This document shows, piece after piece, positions 5,660 through 7,142 of a stretch of DNA of 7,142 bases (position 1 is its first letter; the number at the start of each line of letters is the position of its first letter). The stretch is from Desulfuromonadales bacterium (GTDB taxonomy: Bacteria; Desulfobacterota; Desulfuromonadia; Geobacterales; Pseudopelobacteraceae): assembly GCA_015688915.1 (NCBI GenBank), contig JAATGX010000107.1, positions 1 through 7,142 of the forward strand, written 5' to 3'. Made by a program: the position numbers and the translations under genes. The notes under the pieces were generated by a model, which made no database searches, had not been told where the DNA came from, and saw only the letters and a list, made by a program, of their open reading frames with translations.

Positions 5660-7054
5660 CTATTCCGAGGCGGCAGACGGTGTCTGTTGATCCGAACCGC
5701 TCGGTTTTCTTCTTCTCCGCCGACGTTTCTTGGCAGGCTCTCCCGTTTCTGAAACAACCTTGGCCGCAGCGGGCGCTTTCGGTGCCGGCGGTGCTGTTTT
5801 CCTGGCCGGACCACCGGTGCGCAGCGGCGGCCTGCCCGCGTTGCGTCCACCCGCAGCGGGTCCGCCCTTTTTCGGGTCCTGGGCGCGTTTCGGCCGGGCA
5901 ACCCGATTGTAGTCGTTGACGAACAGGTCGTCCTCGGCCCATGCGACCGGGATCTTGCTTTTGATATACTCCTCGATGGCCTCCAGGTAGAGGACCCCGT
6001 CCTCGTCCGCCAGGGAGATGGCCTTGCCCTCGGCCCCGGCCCGTGCGGTGCGGCCGATGCGGTGCACATAGTCCTCGCTGTCCTGGGGCAGGTCGTAGTT
6101 GATGACGTGGGAAACCCCGTCGATGTGCAGGCCGCGAGAGGCCACGTCGGTGGCGATCAGGATCGGCAGTTTCCCCTCCTTGAAGTCATCCAGGATGCGC
6201 AAACGCTTGCGCTGCTCCACATCTCCCGAGATGACCCGGCAAGGGAAGCCGTTGGCGTTCAGGCGGTCGTGCAGGTATTCACCTTCGCGCTTGGTGTTGA
6301 TGAAGATCATGGTGCGCTCCATGCCGTCGCGCCTGAGCAGCCCCAACAGCAGCGGGAACTTCTCCTTGCGCGAGCAGTGGAACAGCACCTGCTCGACCCG
6401 CTCGGCGGTCATCTTCTCCGGGGTGACCGAGACCTTCTCCGCCATGTTCATGAATTCATAGGCCAGCTCCATCACCCGCAGGTTGAGGGTGGCCGAGAAC
6501 ATCAGATTCTGACGCTGGTCAAACGGAGGCAAACGGCGCAGGATGAAGCGCAGGTCGGCGATGAACCCCATATCGAACATGCGGTCCGCCTCGTCGATCA
6601 CCAGCATCTCGATCTCTTTCAGGCTGTAGACCTTCTGCTTGAGATAGTCGATCAACCGGCCGGGTGTGCCGATGATCACGTCGGCGCCATCGCGCAGGGC
6701 ATCGCGCTGTTTCATGTAATCAACACCGCCGTAGATGGCCTGGATGGCGAATCCGCAATGCTTTCCCAGCAGTTGGGCATCCTGCTCGATCTGCACCACC
6801 AGTTCACGGGTCGGGGCCAGGATCAGGGCGCGGGGATGGACGCCTTTTCTTTCGGGTGCGGCCAGCAGGCGTGTAAACAGGGTCACTAGGAAGGCCGCGG
6901 TCTTTCCGGTTCCGGTCTGGGCCTGGCCGGCCACAGCCTTGCCGGAGAGCGACAGGGGCAAGGTCCGTTCCTGGATGGGGGTGCACTCGGTAAAACCGGC
7001 TTCCGCAATCCCCTTTCGGAGTGGTTCCGGCAGGGCAAGTTCATCAAATCTCAT
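5660..7054 (-). CDS. rhlB: DEAD-box ATP-dependent RNA helicase, RhlB-like
   Basis: The 464-residue protein has every DEAD-box motif in order: upstream F3, Q motif CTPIQ (24-28), motif I AQTGTGKT (45-52), PTREL (81-85), TPGRLID (130-136), DEAD (154-157), SAT (187-189), IFINTKRE (250-257), ATDVASRGLHI (301-311) and HRIGRTARAG (331-340). The section after motif VI (ISLADED, then LEAIEEYIKSKIPV) resembles E. coli RhlB more than RhlE. In E. coli RhlB is the RNA-degradosome helicase; whether that holds here is unknown. A tail of about 75 residues (388-464) is rich in Pro, Ala, Gly and Arg and includes KKRRRRRRK (442-450), suiting RNA or protein binding. I chose the ATG at 7054 because GAGGG lies 9 bases upstream and the N-terminus fits the family. 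An in-frame TTG at 7099 would add 15 residues behind a weak ribosome-binding site. Confidence 0.93.
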   Translation of the reverse strand: MRFDELALPEPLRKGIAEAGFTECTPIQERTLPLSLSGKAVAGQAQTGTGKTAAFLVTLFTRLLAAPERKGVHPRALILAPTRELVVQIEQDAQLLGKHCGFAIQAIYGGVDYMKQRDALRDGADVIIGTPGRLIDYLKQKVYSLKEIEMLVIDEADRMFDMGFIADLRFILRRLPPFDQRQNLMFSATLNLRVMELAYEFMNMAEKVSVTPEKMTAERVEQVLFHCSRKEKFPLLLGLLRRDGMERTMIFINTKREGEYLHDRLNANGFPCRVISGDVEQRKRLRILDDFKEGKLPILIATDVASRGLHIDGVSHVINYDLPQDSEDYVHRIGRTARAGAEGKAISLADEDGVLYLEAIEEYIKSKIPVAWAEDDLFVNDYNRVARPKRAQDPKKGGPAAGGRNAGRPPLRTGGPARKTAPPAPKAPAAAKVVSETGEPAKKRRRRRRKPSGSDQQTPSAASE

Positions 7055-7110
7055 CGTATCAAACCCTCGTACTCGATTCTGTGTGGTCTTACTGTTCAAG
7101 TGACCATCAC

Positions 7111-7137
7111 CATATACCGCGAAAGGTCGTATGGCAA
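7111..7137 (-). promoter_or_regulatory. Possible promoter of the helicase gene
   Basis: Read on the minus strand, TTGCCA (7137-7132) and TATATG (7116-7111) resemble -35 and -10 boxes (5 of 6 and 4 of 6). The spacer is only 15 bases, shorter than optimal. The position, about 57 bases before the chosen ATG, is reasonable. The rest of the 88-base upstream stretch shows no other clear signal. Confidence 0.3.
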
Positions 7138-7142
7138 TGGAA

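Noticed and set aside
6062..6889. Long plus-strand open frame (275 codons) opposite the helicase gene.
   Set aside because: It is antisense to a clear DEAD-box gene, its composition reflects the opposite strand's codon use, and it has no recognisable domain.

Overview
The window is a GC-rich bacterial chromosomal segment with no phage genes, intact insertion sequence, rRNA, tRNA or CRISPR array. Gene content suggests a deltaproteobacterium of the Geobacter/Desulfuromonadales type: a receiver-AAA+-Fis regulator, a strong sigma-54 promoter in front of an HU/IHF gene, a long-form NfeD/slipin pair, a small cysteine-patterned protein and an RhlB-like helicase. This placement is inference from content and style, not a database result.

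Bases 1-1455 hold the last codons of a sensor histidine kinase, overlapping by 17 bases an NtrC-type response regulator. The regulator keeps its receiver residues and arginine fingers. It departs from consensus at several landmark AAA+ positions: the sigma-54 contact loop reads GSFTDA, Walker B ends in DD instead of DE, and the Asn partner of the Walker B Glu is missing.

Bases 1456-2420 hold two 20-bp direct repeats 33 bp apart, a near-perfect -24/-12 promoter, a 91-residue HU/IHF-family gene and a 74-residue cysteine-rich ORF that is probably cotranscribed. The layout (activator gene, tandem repeats at enhancer distance, sigma-54 promoter, target gene) suggests a local regulatory circuit. 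A relic insertion-sequence end is the main alternative explanation for the repeats. Bases 2192-2420 (229 bp) contain no gene or convincing regulatory site that I can support.

Bases 2421-2840 encode an unrecognised 139-residue soluble protein. From 2880 a sigma-70-like promoter precedes a three-gene unit: nfeD (membrane serine protease with an OB-fold tail), a slipin/stomatin-like SPFH protein (its usual partner), and an AcpH-type acyl-carrier-protein phosphodiesterase that starts at a TTG overlapping the slipin stop. NfeD and slipin probably act together in membrane quality control or microdomains. The AcpH-like gene adds a possible lipid-synthesis link.

A perfect 11-bp stem-loop at 5608-5640 separates this unit from the convergent RhlB-like DEAD-box RNA helicase (5660-7054, minus strand), whose probable promoter region runs to the right edge of the window.
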